Origin: Raffaelea ambrosiae
Lineage: Eukaryota; Ascomycota; Sordariomycetes; Ophiostomatales; Ophiostomataceae
Length of the DNA stretch: 64,000 nt
Direction of reading: 5' to 3'
Assembly (NCBI GenBank): GCA_002778195.1
Contig: PCDI01000002.1
Location: 496,001-560,000 of the forward strand
Positions 44,203-55,826 of the stretch are shown here, in pieces (the stretch's first letter is position 1; every line of letters begins with the position of its first letter). Both the position numbers and the translations under genes were made by a program. Under the pieces are notes generated by a model that worked only from the letters and a program-made list of their open reading frames with translations, was not told the DNA's origin and ran no database searches.

Positions 44203-46020
44203 ATGGCATCCGACACTCCTCCCGCAGTCAGCTGGCTCCATGCCTTCCCGCCGATTTTGCTGCTCGCTTCCAGTGCCATGGCCCAGCCGGCCGGACGCCT
44301 GCTGGACACCCCCACCGTCTACAGCGTCTTGTTGCGCGCGTCCCCCATCATGTGTGCTCTGGACGCTCTCGTCCTCGCCGTACAGTGTCTTGCCTACTGC
44401 ATCGCATTGCGGGCCACGCCGCGCCAGGTGCTGCTACTCATCGGGACCGATCGGTTTGTCGACGAGTCGGAGAACGGGGATAAAAAAGAAGGCCAAAAAC
44501 CTGAGGACCAGAACACGACAGCCAAAATATGGCGCACCGCCGGTGTGTTGATGGCGGTGACGGCCACAGCGACGCGCCTTGCAGTTTTCTTTCTCGGCGT
44601 TCTGGCGCTGGTTGAGGTGGTGGCCTTTGAGCCCGGCGGCGGCGAAGTCCGGTGGACGGCGGCCTGGGGATGGATGTTTGTGGGCGCATACCTGCTGGTG
44701 GAGGCGGCTTTGCAGGTGTACCGCCGGGAGCTGTCGAAACCGCAGCACACACCGGCCGACTTTGAGCTGGAGGACGTATCGGATCTCTCGGTGGACGGGG
44801 ACAGCGACGATAATTTCAGCAACGGGCGACTATGTGCGTCGCGCGTCGACGGGAGCACAAGGGGCGAGCCATCGGCAGAGATGGAGGCCCTCTTGGCACG
44901 AGACAACGACGACGGCGACGTGGAGCCGGTGGACAACGACAGAGACTACGACGGCTCGACCCTGGGACCGGCCAGCAGGAGGCCGTCCACGGTCGGTGTC
45001 TCAGCCTCCTGTGTCTCCGATCGGGACATCGAGGCATCCGTGATTCCCCATTCGCCCGGCAGAAAAGACCCCGACAACGCCCGCCACCCCTACGAATACA
45101 ACGACGACCTCACCAACCACGCCCAGCTTCCAGCTCTCCGAAATGGACTCCAACGTCTTCAGACGTATGGCTACATGTGCGGCTGCATCCTGCACGCCGG
45201 CCTCCTCTACTGGGCCTTTCTCGACCTCGTCCAGATCCCCATCAACCAGCACGTCCTCGCCGTCGACTTCAGCAACACCACCGCCGAATGGGAAATCGCT
45301 ACCGGCTGGGGCGAGCCGCTCTCATTCTTCGGCTACATATTTATTTGTCTGGCCTTCCTCATGGGCATTGTGCTCTGCCTCGGCCCGGGCGCTCTCATCC
45401 TGTTTGCATTTTTCGGTATCGGCCAGATCGTCACACAGAAATTGCCGCCACCGCCGAGCGACAAGGCCAACGACTGGCCCAAGATGGCGGTAATGGTCCC
45501 TGCCTGCATCCTTGGCGGGGGACTTGGCTTTGGCAGCTCTGCGTACCTGGTATCCATGCTTTTCGCGGCGTTGGAGACGCCGTACATGTTTTGGTTCTGG
45601 GAGATGCTGGCATTCGAGTGCATGGTTTTCCTCTTGTTTTTTTCTGGCTGCATGCTGCTCTACGTGTGTCTTTTGTTGGCTGCCGGCATGGTGAAAGCGT
45701 TCATACGGGAGGTGCCAGGCCGACATACTCTCCAACAGCAAGACCAGCCACCAAAGGAGCGAGGAGGCCTGAGATATCTCGAGTCAGACACGCTCGCCTG
45801 GGTGTCTGCCGTGCTTGTCACGCTGGTTCTCTCGGTGGTCTGGTACAAGCTCCGGTTTGCCGACTCGGCCCGTTGGGTGCAGAACTGGCGGGATGCCCTC
45901 GTGGCGACAGCTACCACGACAACGACGATGGCGAATTCGGCGAGCAATGCTACGGGTATTCCCACCCCTATTTCTCTCGAGGCCATACTGCTTTCGACAA
46001 CGACAACAGGTCTAGATTGA
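44203..46020 (+). CDS. Multi-pass membrane protein of unknown function
   Basis: A 605-residue frame without introns. Its first 25 residues (LHAFPPILLLASSAMAQPAG) look like a cleavable signal peptide. Hydrophobic segments follow at about 45-70, 108-132, 145-165, then 325-345, 375-405, 428-450, 465-490 and 535-550. A loop of about 120 residues (about 185-300) is acidic and polar, probably cytosolic and disordered. The GAYLLVEAALQVYRRE helix and the paired helices near the C-terminus recall uncharacterised fungal integral membrane proteins. No transporter motif is visible. Confidence 0.7.
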   Translation: MASDTPPAVSWLHAFPPILLLASSAMAQPAGRLLDTPTVYSVLLRASPIMCALDALVLAVQCLAYCIALRATPRQVLLLIGTDRFVDESENGDKKEGQKPEDQNTTAKIWRTAGVLMAVTATATRLAVFFLGVLALVEVVAFEPGGGEVRWTAAWGWMFVGAYLLVEAALQVYRRELSKPQHTPADFELEDVSDLSVDGDSDDNFSNGRLCASRVDGSTRGEPSAEMEALLARDNDDGDVEPVDNDRDYDGSTLGPASRRPSTVGVSASCVSDRDIEASVIPHSPGRKDPDNARHPYEYNDDLTNHAQLPALRNGLQRLQTYGYMCGCILHAGLLYWAFLDLVQIPINQHVLAVDFSNTTAEWEIATGWGEPLSFFGYIFICLAFLMGIVLCLGPGALILFAFFGIGQIVTQKLPPPPSDKANDWPKMAVMVPACILGGGLGFGSSAYLVSMLFAALETPYMFWFWEMLAFECMVFLLFFSGCMLLYVCLLLAAGMVKAFIREVPGRHTLQQQDQPPKERGGLRYLESDTLAWVSAVLVTLVLSVVWYKLRFADSARWVQNWRDALVATATTTTTMANSASNATGIPTPISLEAILLSTTTTGLD

Positions 46021-46795
46021 ACAGCGCATCTGGTCATGCTCGAATAAAGTCATGCCGTCGATAGATGGCCCTCTCAATACGAGCTCCCAAAGGCACAAGA
46101 GATAAATTTCAGTAAAGCATGCCCTCTGGGTTGGTTAGAAACACAATAATGTCGGCTCAGATCCAATGCATTTCGGTAGCTTCACCTACAGGTAAAGATG
46201 TCTTGTCACGCCGTCACTGTAGACTCAACGAATGTACTAGCCACATACTGCCTGTATCGTCATGCATCGACATCCTCGAGCAGGAGCTTTTTGGACAATG
46301 GGGAACAGCCTCCCCCACCCTTGGGATGATAAGAAGGATAGAAGGGCACTGAGCAAAACTGGAGTTTTATCTCTGGGTCTGAATAGATGCATGCTCATAA
46401 GTATCTAGGGCTGCCGGATCTCGGGGCGAGGGACGGGGACCATGTTATCTGTCCACTAGTGTAGTATCCTCACCGGATAGGACTAAATGTGGCAATGCAT
46501 GGAGCGTGCAGAGCAGAATGGGTGAGAGGGAGAATGGTTCGCTTAGATACAAATACCATGGCGCTATGCTATAGAATGTGGTGTCCCCCTCCAAGCAGAT
46601 CAAGCAGATGTGAGAGATAACAAGTCAACTCCAGGAAACCGCCAGCAGTGGGGGTGCGGATATCCGCGATGTGTTATCCATTGACTTCAACTCGAGTTCT
46701 CAGTAGACAAGGGTATAAAGGAAAGGATGTCGAGCATTTTCCCCAGAATCGGGGTTGTCCTTTGCAAGCCAATCATCAATCGGCGGTTTATCATT
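46021..46795. other. Intergenic, P450 promoter
   Basis: A 775-bp spacer with no recognised coding sequence. Confidence 0.35.
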
Positions 46796-48751
46796 ATGGG
46801 CTATCTTCAGAGCATTGAAATCTCCGAGAGTACGGCAGCTTTGGCATTGGCCGGGTTTGCCGTCTTGGTCCTATCGGTACGTTTTGATGCAGCCGTTATC
46901 TGAAGATTACTCGGGTCGTCGAAGTCAGTACTAATCGGCAGATCTATTACTTTGTGCCATATGCACGGAACAGCTTGAAGTTGAACGATGTGCCGGGGCC
47001 GTGGCCAGCGCATTTTTCCAGGCTGTGGTCTTTTTACTGGGCGAGGTAACTGACCTCCAGCCTTTGGTTGTTGTCGAAAGTGAGCAGCATTTGTCTGACG
47101 TGCCCGGTCCAGGAACCATGAACTCTCCTACGCTGTTCACGAACAGCATAAGCTGAGGGGCGACTTTGTCCGCATTGCGCCCAACCATGTCAGCATCTCC
47201 CACCCCGACAGCATCCGCGATGTGCTGGGCCACGGCAATGGGTTTCTCAAGTCGGACTTTTATTATGCATTCGACAATATCCAGCAGGGCATATTCACCA
47301 CACGGGATCGGGCCGCCCACAGCCGGAAGCGCAAGTACGTGTCGCACATGTTTAGTCCCAAGGCCATGATCCAGTTTGAGCCGTACATGACCACAGCGCT
47401 GGATATTCTCGGTCGGCAAATGGACAACATGATCGATGCAGGGCATGCCGGAGCGTATGCGGCACTGAATGTGAGCAATCCCGAGATACAGGCTCGGGCC
47501 AACAAAGGAGAAGCCGGGTTCGACGCGGCAATGTGGTCGGCCTTCCTTGCTTTCGACATTATCGGGGACTTGGTGAGTTTTTTTCCGAATCGTAAGCACG
47601 GTGTTTTCGAGCTGCTAACCACAGCCAGGCATTTGGGAAGCCGTTTGGCTTTACGGCTGCTGGAGAGGATACGGCGGGCGGTATCAAGAAGCTCCGTGAC
47701 CGAGGCGAGTGGTGTGTCACCGTGGGTCAAATGCCATGGATTAAGAGTAAGTTTCCTTTGTGTGCTTCTTCAAATTTTCGCCTTTGATATATGTTTTTCT
47801 CTTTTCAGTAACTGTTTTCATCATTTCCTTTCCATTTTCCATCGGGGTTTGATGGTTTTATTTTTATTTTATTTTTCCTGTTTTCCTTTTCCATAATTTC
47901 ATACAAAAACCTTTCTCCATACTGACAAACCAGCCTGGACTCCATACTTCTTCTTTGACACCTTCTTCACCCAGGGTCTCAAAGCTGCCCAAGCCCTCGC
48001 CAAGATCGGCATTGCTTCAGTGGAGACCCGCAAGGCTGCCAAAGTGGATCCTCATCGCAAGGACATCCTTTATTATCTCCTGACCGCACGCGACCCCGAG
48101 ACCGGTGGCGACCTGCCGGATCTTGAAGTCAAGGCAGAGGCCCTCACGCAGCTGATTGCTGGCAGCGACACCACGGGAAACACAATCACACATGTCATCG
48201 ACTCGCTGCTGCGCCACCCGGACAAGTACAAGAAGCTCAAGGAGGAACTCGACGCCGCCTATCCTCCTCCGCTGGCTGCGGATCACGTTGCCATGTTTGC
48301 CGACTGCAAGGATCTGCCATACACACAAGCTGTCATCTACGAGACGCTGCGTCTGCGCACGACCGTGTCGGTCGGCCTTCCTCGCGTGGTCCCCGAAGGC
48401 GGCGCCGAGGTGTGCGGCCGTTTCTTCCGGGAAGGCACGGTTGTCTCGACACCCACATACACAACACACAGAGACGTTCGTGTGTGGGGTCCGGACGCTC
48501 TGGAGTTCAACCCGGAGCGGTGGTTGGGCCACAATCACGCCGAACTGGAAAAGAACTTTTTGGGATTCAGCTACGGGCCAAGGGCGTGCATTGGACGCAA
48601 CGTGGCCTTCATGGAGCTCAAGAAAACGGTGGCGACGCTGTTCAGACGGTTTGAGTATAGGCATGTCTATCCAGAAAAGGAGACATACATCCGGGAAGGC
48701 TTCCACTTGAAGTGCCAGGAGCTGCCCGTGTTTGTTTCGAAGAGGAAGTAG
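46796..48751 (+). CDS. Cytochrome P450, benzoate 4-monooxygenase-like (CYP53)
   Basis: An ER-anchored P450 of 526 residues in five exons: 46796-46876, 46942-47045, 47113-47572, 47629-47746 and 47934-48751. Exon 1 encodes the N-terminal anchor (AALALAGFAVLVLS), and NDVPGPWPAHFSRLWSF is the hinge. I-helix AGSDTT, K-helix YETLR, PERW and the heme loop FSYGPRACIGRN (Cys about 473) are all intact. The stretch NHVSISHPDSIRDVLGHGNGFLKSDFYYAFD, with RKRKYVSHMFSPKA, is what I recall from CYP53 benzoate para-hydroxylases, which feed benzoate to protocatechuate. A run between the conserved parts (NPEIQARANKGEAGFDA) is variable. The gene stands alone, without its usual pathway partners. Confidence 0.85.
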
Positions 48752-48801
48752 TTGGCCATGCGGCCGTGGTCATGGACCAGATATTTTTCATTGTCGCTGG
48801 C

Positions 48802-50110
48802 TCACTTATTCTCGCGCTGCCGCTGCGGTACAATCAGGTTGACAATCTTGACTAATTCGGCCCGCTGTGCTTCCTCAGACTCCTCAAAACTCGTCCCCAG
48901 TGTCGCGCTGGCAATCACAAACCGGCCAGTGCCGTCGTGATCGTCCTTCTCTTTGTTGCATAGCTCCTTAAAAATATTCGACATGCCTTTCTTGGTTGTC
49001 GCCAGGTTCCATACGTTGGCTAGTTCGCCATCGTTATCCTCGTCGTCCCTGTCACTTCCATCTGGTTTGATGTTAGGGAGGCTGTCCTCTTCCGCCCCTT
49101 CGGCTTCTTTACCTGGCCCGTACTTGCGCATCTTGCGCAAAGACCGGATACAGTACAGCATGCTCGCTGCCAGTCCAGCTGCATAAGCCGTGGCGTACGA
49201 GCTGCCACTTTCCGGTTTGCCGCTCGCAAATCCGTACAGATTTTCGCCCGGCAACGTAAAGTCGTACTTGGTGTGTGCATTCACCTCCGAACTCGTCCCG
49301 TAGACCGTTGCGGCCCCGATCTTGATCACATTTTCGAAACACAACGGCGCATACGTATCCGTCTCTGTGCCCAGTGCTTTGTCCGGCAGGGAGCCGAAAA
49401 AGACCACTCTGTTTTTGTTTCGGTTGATCAATTTGGCAAATTCTCTGGCGTGCTCATCGTTCTCACTGTACTTAAAAGTCCAGCTCATGGACACGACCTG
49501 GACACCTTTGCCGAGAGCCCAGCGCAACGCCTGTTTGTGTCAGCACCGAATGCATACGTGTCCGTTCACACTCTACCCCAGCATGTACGTACATCCAAGC
49601 ACGACGAAATGGTAAACTTCTGGTCTTCCACCAGTCTCGAATCATCTAGACGTGCAATGAGGAGCTTCGCGCCAGGATACACCTTGAGCACAGAGAGCGC
49701 CATATCCGTGCCGTGGCTGGAGGGGGTCGCAAAGTAGGCGGCCCCGTCTGGCCGGAACGACTCGCCCTCCGTCTTTTGTGGTATATGGTCCAGGGTTGCG
49801 CCGTCATCTAGAATGGCTACTTTGATCCCCGTTTTTCTGGGCACCTTGAGGTTGTGTATGAAAGACTTGTATTCATCGAGTTTTGCGATCCACTCATTGG
49901 AGTCGTGGCTAATGTATGAGAAAGAGGAGGGACAGGTCAGTGGATCGGCAAAAAGAAGAATGAATATAAGAACAAAAAATCCACAAGACTACGTACAAAG
50001 GCTTTGGAATGTGAACGACAGGTCTGGTTGGGCCAATCAGTGCGCCACAAGGACCACGGGGATGGCCCCCAGGAAATCCTGTTTCACGGGCACAAAAACA
50101 AACAAATTTT
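48802..50110 (-). pseudogene. 5'-truncated subtilisin-domain (peptidase S8) gene
   Basis: Readable exons are complement 48802-49530, 49593-49908 and a piece from 49997 up to about 50110. Introns are 62 and 88 nt, GT-AG. They give GPTRPVVHIPKPF|HDSNEWIAKL, then KVAILDDGATLD (Asp), SSHGTDMAL (His), QALRWALGKGVQVVSMSW and GSSYATAYAAGLAASM (Ser), so the triad is present. The C-terminal tail is charged. No initiator ATG or N-terminal domain exists upstream, because stops appear by about 50118 and a head-to-head ankyrin relic begins. This looks like one of the intracellular subtilisin-domain proteins of filamentous fungi (not secreted) that has lost its 5' half. Confidence 0.6.
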
Positions 50111-50270
50111 GCGCACCATCATACGGTGTTCTCTGTTGTTCATCTCTTTACCAAGTATTCCAATACGACTGACGGTGAGACGGAGCGTCTGGATGTTTGG
50201 TCCAGAATTGACCCTTGCTAATTGTCGTATCTCCCAGATCGTGGCGACCCGACCACCGATCACAGACGAG

Positions 50271-51152
50271 ATGAAAAAAGAGTGGCGGGATGAATGGAAG
50301 CGGAAAATCTTCCCCAGGCTCTCTCCACAGACACGAGATCCAGTCACTGGGCGGCTGGATCCTCACCCAGAACTGGACCACCGTTTCAACGACCTGCCTA
50401 TTGAGAAGGAGGACGATTTGGACTACATCGACTATGACTCAATGCGACCGTCGAAGCCCACGCCGTATCTTCTGGCCTGCAGAGACGGCTCTGCTTCCGC
50501 GGTTGAAGAGCTTTGGCGGACATGGGAGACCCCACTCCTGCCTTTCTTCACTGGGGCCTGATCGCTGCCATCTCGTCTGGCAATGCCGACACGGTGCAGC
50601 TTCTGCTCGACAAGGGCTCGCCTATTGTGCGAACCACAGCAAGCTTTGCCCGTCACGACACGCCAGACGACAAGACGATTCCCATGTTCGAGCTGCTCTT
50701 CCGGCACGGCTGGACGCCGAATTCTCCGGGCGTGTACGGAGACGTTATGCTGGAAGCCTTTGTCACGAACATGCCGGTGCTTCGGTGGTTTCTGGCCCAT
50801 GGCGCCGACCCGAACCTCGGGCGGCAGCGGGCGAACAAGAGCCGATATGCAGGCCCGGATACAGATTCCTGCCGCGCGCTGGTCAATGCATCGGTCTCGG
50901 GCACGGCGGAAGCCGTGAAGCTTCTGCTGGAGGCCGGCGCCAAGATCGCGACCGGATACCCTCTGCACTACGCCGCCGGAGCGTGCCCAGACGACCAAGA
51001 CGTATACGATCCACCGGTCCAGCCAACCAAAGACTTTGACGAGGCGCGCATTCCCATCATGGACGTGCTCGTGGCACGGCAGAAGATACGGGTCCGAGGA
51101 GATGAAGGCGGTCCTAGAGTCCTGGGAGAGACGCGATCCTGCGACGCACTAG
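50271..51152 (+). pseudogene. Ankyrin-repeat gene relic with frameshift and internal deletion
   Basis: Frame one runs from ATG 50271 (MKKEWRDEWKRKIFPRL) through an acidic stretch to PTPYLLACRDGSASAVEELW, then goes out of frame near 50530. Frame two continues LHWGLIAAISSGNADTVQLLLDKGS, VLRWFLAHGADPNLG and TAEAVKLLLEAGAKIATGYPLHYAAG, clear ankyrin helices. After MDVLVAR (about 51080) the frame changes again and jumps straight to YGSEEMKAVLESWERRDPATH* (ending 51152). That looks like the last ankyrin helix of the family, so one or more repeats are missing. It lies head-to-head with the truncated subtilisin-domain gene. Confidence 0.6.
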
Positions 51153-51737
51153 CTCAGCCACATGTTTCAATATTTGGTTGTCGGTCGCATGGATTGATGT
51201 GTCATTCCAAAGGGCGTTCTGAAGAAGGTGTATAAAGACATCTTAAAGTCTTGTTTTTGTATCCTGCAACGCACTGGCTCAGCCTCAATGAATGGACATT
51301 TCTTCATCTTCAAATTTTAGAGTTTCTACATGTGCATAAAAAGAAGTCTTGTCTTCTTTTTTTTTTTTAAAAAAGCGAGAGCACAGACCAGCTGATCATT
51401 AGTTAGCGTGACAACTGATTGCAGTAAGGTAATTTTTAGGGGGTGTCAACACCTCAACAGCCTGGACACGGCCGTCTCCTCTTTCTTTCCTGATGACCTT
51501 TCTGAGGATAGCGAACTGGCCAGCTTTGATACTCCTGGGTCTCGCAAGACAGGAACACCCGTCCACTGTAAACACGACGCGAAATCCTGACAGCAAGAGG
51601 GGTCCTTAGTAAGGCCTGTATGCTGCGTCATCAGCGTTCTGGAATTTATTCATATTCTACAAAGTACAACTCAAAATAAGCTATTATGGTGGGTTTTATT
51701 TGTCTTTTTTCGATGCAGGCCAAAAAAAAAGAAGCGC
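51153..51737. other. Intergenic with short direct repeat
   Basis: The 24-bp end of the ankyrin relic (51136-51159) recurs at 51261-51284 with two mismatches. A T/A-rich tract lies near 51356-51372. Nothing else was recognised. Confidence 0.35.
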
Positions 51738-51744
51738 AAAAAAA
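51738..51744 (-). terminator. RNA polymerase III T-run terminator of tRNA-Ser
   Basis: A run of seven T residues on the minus strand lies 3 nt after the tRNA 3' end. A second T run follows near 51722-51730. Confidence 0.6.
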
Positions 51745-51746
51745 TA

Positions 51747-51827
51747 CGACAAGGCAGAGATTCGAACTCTGGCCCTCGAAAGGACGGGCTTAGCAGGCCC
51801 GCGCGTTAACCACTCCGCCACCTTGCC
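51747..51827 (-). tRNA. tRNA-Ser (anticodon GCT)
   Basis: An 81-nt cloverleaf. The acceptor stem GGCAAGG pairs with CCTTGTC (one G-U), and the discriminator is G. The D-arm has GCGGAGTGGTTAACGC, the anticodon loop CTGCTAA has GCT at 51792-51794, and the T-loop has GTTCGAATC. The long variable arm is typical of class II tRNA-Ser. There is no intron. Confidence 0.93.
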
Positions 51828-51993
51828 TTGAACATGAACATAAATTGCTGCAAGGTAGAAACATATGCCGGGAACATCCTGGACGCTTGGCGTGAGGGGT
51901 AGCCAAGTTTCCTGGCATTGCTTGTTACCACGTCGCGGGCCAATCCCAATGCTTTACCGCTTCTTTGGTTTTGGTTTTAGTTTTGGTTTTGTC

Positions 51994-52033
51994 TTTTATT
52001 TTATTTTTATTTTTATTTTTATTTTTATTTTTT
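51994..52033. repeat. ATTTT pentanucleotide/hexanucleotide repeat
   Basis: About six TTTTA/TTTTTA units lie immediately downstream of the permease stop codon. A similar run occurs at 61912-61936 inside an intron. Confidence 0.7.
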
Positions 52034-52059
52034 GGGTTGGACGCTTATGGGCGGCTCTT

Positions 52060-53754
52060 CTAGTAAATGTAGCGAAACTTGAGGGCCTCAGGCACCGGCC
52101 CATCATTGGCCTGGACATGCGCGTCTTCCACAGCCTGCAGCTTCCTGTTCTCCCGGATGTGCACGTAGCGCAGGACGAGCGCCAGGATGGCCACAAATCC
52201 GCTGACAGCCGCAACGGCCGCGCCGCCGGGCACGTACTGGGGGCTGTCCTTGATGGGGTACATGTAGGTGCCGTAGATGGTGCCGCAGTTGGCAATCATG
52301 TTGGCAATGGCGATGCTGGCGGACCGCTTGACAAACGGCCGCGGGAACGAGTTGGCCACCCACGAGACGATGATTTGGTCTGCTTTGTTAGCGGGATGTC
52401 GGAGGCACGGAGGCCACTGAGGACTATGGACCATACGCACAGGCGGGAATGGTGCCCATGGGCATCAGAAACATGGCAAAGAAGCGAGCACCAAAGCTGC
52501 TGCTGCCACTGGCGACGGCGTTGCCGACCAGGGACACGGCCATGAGCCCGACAATGTGGAACGAGCGGTCGCCGGTGCGGGAGGAGCTGTAGGTCACGCA
52601 GATGGACAGAACAAACGTGGCGAACTGTAAAAAAAAAATTAAAGTCAGTCAGCGAGCGTCATGGTAGGCGGTGGATGGATGCGATGTGACATACCCAGAC
52701 AGGAGCGGTCAACCACAGAGTGGTGATCTTGTTGTAGTTGAGGCTGTTGAGGATGCTGGGGAAGAAAAAGGCAAAGGACTGCACCAGGATGCCGGCGTGC
52801 TGCAAGATGATGAACAAGTACAGCCGGTAGTCGTGGACGGCCATCTTGACGCCCTCCAGCATGCCCTGGCTGTGCGAGTCGTCCACCTCTTTGGCATCCT
52901 GGTGCAGCCGCCAGGCAGCAAATGCCTGCTCTTCCGGCTTGAGCCACTTGGTCGTGTGCGGGTAGTTTGGCAGAAAGATGAGCGTCACCAGGGCGAACGC
53001 AGAGGCCGCGGCGCCTTCCTGTTGTATGCAGAATTGTTTGTTAGTCCTCGTCCAAGAACCCGCTCCGGGCTGTCTCCGGCTGAGATCCACTTGCAATGAG
53101 AAACAGCCACCGCCACCCGTGGATGCCCCGGGCACCGTCGAGGTTGCCCAGGATGGCCGCGCCCAGCAGCCCGCCAAACATGTTGGCCAGCGCGTTGCCG
53201 CAGAACATCCAGCCGATGCGCACGGTCAGCTCCTTGCGGGTGTACCACGAGCTCATCAAGAAGATGGCGCCGGGGAAGAAGGGCGCCTCCGAAAAGCCCA
53301 GGAAGAAGCGCACGACGAGCAGGTGCGAAAACGTGCCCACAGCGCCCGTGCAGGCCGAGATGACGCCCCACAGGAAACAGACGCAGGCGATGAACACGGA
53401 CGGGCGCACGCGCGTGAGCAGGAGGTTCGACGGCAGCTGCATCAGCAGGTAGCCGACAAAGAAGATGGACGTGGCCAGGTTGTAGTCGGTGCCTTGCATG
53501 CCCAGGTCGGCCTCGAAGGTGCCCTGGCGTGCCTGGGCGAGGTTGCTGCGGTCCAGGTAGTTGAACAGGTAGAGGCCGATGAGGACGGGCAGCAGATGCG
53601 CGTCGACTTTGCGGAGCACCCGGCGCTCGAATGTGCGGCGAGCGGCCTCGTCCAGGCTGTGGAAGTGCTGGTCAAAGGTGTCGGTGGTGGCGGCCGCGCT
53701 GGAGACGCCGACCCCCGTCTCCTTCTCCTCGACGCCGGCCTTGATGTCGTCCAT
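52060..53754 (-). CDS. MFS anion:cation symporter, Dal5/TNA1-like permease
   Basis: A 12-helix plasma-membrane permease of 495 residues in four exons: complement 53095-53754, 52695-53018, 52441-52624 and 52060-52379. The first intron (53019-53094) appears to be GC-AG. Donor ATT|GCAAGT, branch GGACTAACAA and acceptor ACAACAG give WRWLFLI|EGAAASAFALV, exactly the family consensus. The two other introns are GT-AG. Signature parts are LYLFNYLDRSNLAQAR in helix 1, FFLGFSEAPFFPGAIFLMSSWYTRKEL, and TIPAY|QIIVSWVANSFPRPFVKRS near helix 10. The family imports allantoate, nicotinate, pantothenate and other organic anions. Confidence 0.88.
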
Positions 53755-55826
53755 TGTGCGGTGGTCTGTGAAGATCGAATGCTGTCAGAGGGAACTGGAT
53801 GGTCAACTGAACGCGCAACTGGATTGCGAGAAATTCGTACAGCCCGTATCGGGCACCCGCCTGCCCTTTTAACAACACGGTCATGCACATGTACCCAACC
53901 AAGGAGCGGCCCCCTCATCGTGTGCAACCCCGGTTTTGTCGTCCACTGCGGAGAAGTTGACCCACTCGTGGATAAAGCATGGGGAAGAAGCATGGGGTAT
54001 GCGCGGGGGAGCGGATGATCATGAGGGAACACGCGTCGTTGCACAGTTCACAGTTCTCGCCCGAGCCATGGGATGCAGATGGACCCGAGTACAGATGAAG
54101 GGATGTTGTGCCGCCAAATTGGATGAAACGAATCGGGCTATTTCTTTTCAACTTGTCTCTGTTCCTCTCCAAAGAGCGTTGCAATCCAATTCCGACGTTT
54201 CTTTTTTAGCAGAGTGCCCAGACAAAGGTTATTCAGGACGGTCGGTTCCTTTCTTGGCACTGTTTCTTCTTGTTGTATTCGCGGTACTTCTTTACACCGT
54301 GCTCGCATTCTACCCCTGTCCTCGGTAGGAAAATCCTTTATCTTTCTGAACTTTTGTCATGCTGCCAAACTTCTCCAACAGCCTTGGTCGGCTTCTCTTT
54401 CTCCGGCCCGAGCTCAGACCCAGGGCCCCCATCTGCTATCTCGGCCTTGGCCAGCTGCCTGGGCTTTAGTCGTTTAGCTATCCACGAAAAAAACTTGGCA
54501 GCAACACTGTCTCATGAAAGATTATTGCGGGATACCACGAGATGACGTCCGTTTTTAAGCTTGGACCAGAGGCGTGTACATGATCCTGGCCCGGCATCTA
54601 CGTCTACCTCTGCATCCACGGCCGCTTCCATGGCCACGATTTGAGCTTACGATCAATATTGTGAGCTGAAGAGCTATCCCAATTCTGCTTCGTATCTATG
54701 CCCGTATTCTGTAGCTGCCTTATAAGGCTAGACTAGGCTTGGCATATACATGCACCTTCAAGTCAGTTTCCTTGCAAATCGAGGGTCCTCTATGCGCAGC
54801 ACATACTAAAAGGCTAGACACAATCACTTTTTCATTTTTCATTTTTACTCACCTAATACATTCTAGATCTCTCAAAGATCAGAAGGTAGCTGATGAAAGT
54901 TAATCCCATCATGGTTAGAATGTCCAGATGGGAACCGGGTAATGGTGAGATGTGTGGCTTGAGAACCCGGTTGACTCCCTATCCACCGTAACTGTCCAGC
55001 CACGAATTAGCCTACGATGGCTTGGGGGAGCTGTTTTGCTCCTGCGAAAGAAGACCGTTTCCCCCAATTTTCGGAAAATTTGATGGCTCTACGTTGGGTC
55101 TCATGTGAGGTTATTTTGACATCGATAAGACAGGTCGGCTGCGGCGTGGAGAACACTGTGGGCGCCGAATTCGCGAGTCTTTTTGAGCAGATTAATGTCT
55201 ATCCCGGGTTTTTGGTCCTCGACCAGCATACGAGCAAGTAAATATGCAGAGGACTTTCACCCTCCACCCTGTACATAATACTTTGGATTTGGCTAGTTGA
55301 TCCTTGTCGAATAGTGCAAACCAGTATCCGGCCATTCAGTTTCCTGTCTGTTTCCTTCGACCCAGGCAGCATGGCACCATCGTTCGGGGGTGGAAGATGA
55401 TGCAGAGTGACATGGTTCCTGCGGCTGACACCACAGCTTGCCCAAACACGAGTACAGTCCAGTCTTGGCTCTATACCAAAGAAGCTTAAACCAATCCCGC
55501 GTCCACATCAAGCTTAAAAGTATGGATGAACATACCAAGAGCAGGACACCGCCCGTCCGTCATTGGCTATTGTCTCCGGCCGTGCCGTGACGGTCCCACC
55601 GAACCTCCATACTATTGGGGAGGGAGTGCAACGATATACCTCGGACCAGACCAGACAAGGCAAGCCACCTCAGTGTCCGGAAGGCACGGAAGGACAATGA
55701 GACTTGGTCTTCGGTTGGAAGATAGGTTGTGCTTAAATAGAAGCCACATACCCGATCTATCCAACGCCGTAAAGCAGGTAGCTCTCCTCTCATCACGCTC
55801 TATTCGTACAGCCTGTCTGAGGGAAA
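53755..55826. other. Gene-poor spacer between divergent genes
   Basis: A spacer of about 2.1 kb between the permease and the secreted subtilase. Several short open frames have no protein character. No repeat or RNA gene was recognised. Confidence 0.4.

Noticed and set aside
52978..54018. 346-residue plus-strand frame over the permease
   Set aside because: It is antisense to clear transmembrane helices and family motifs on the minus strand.
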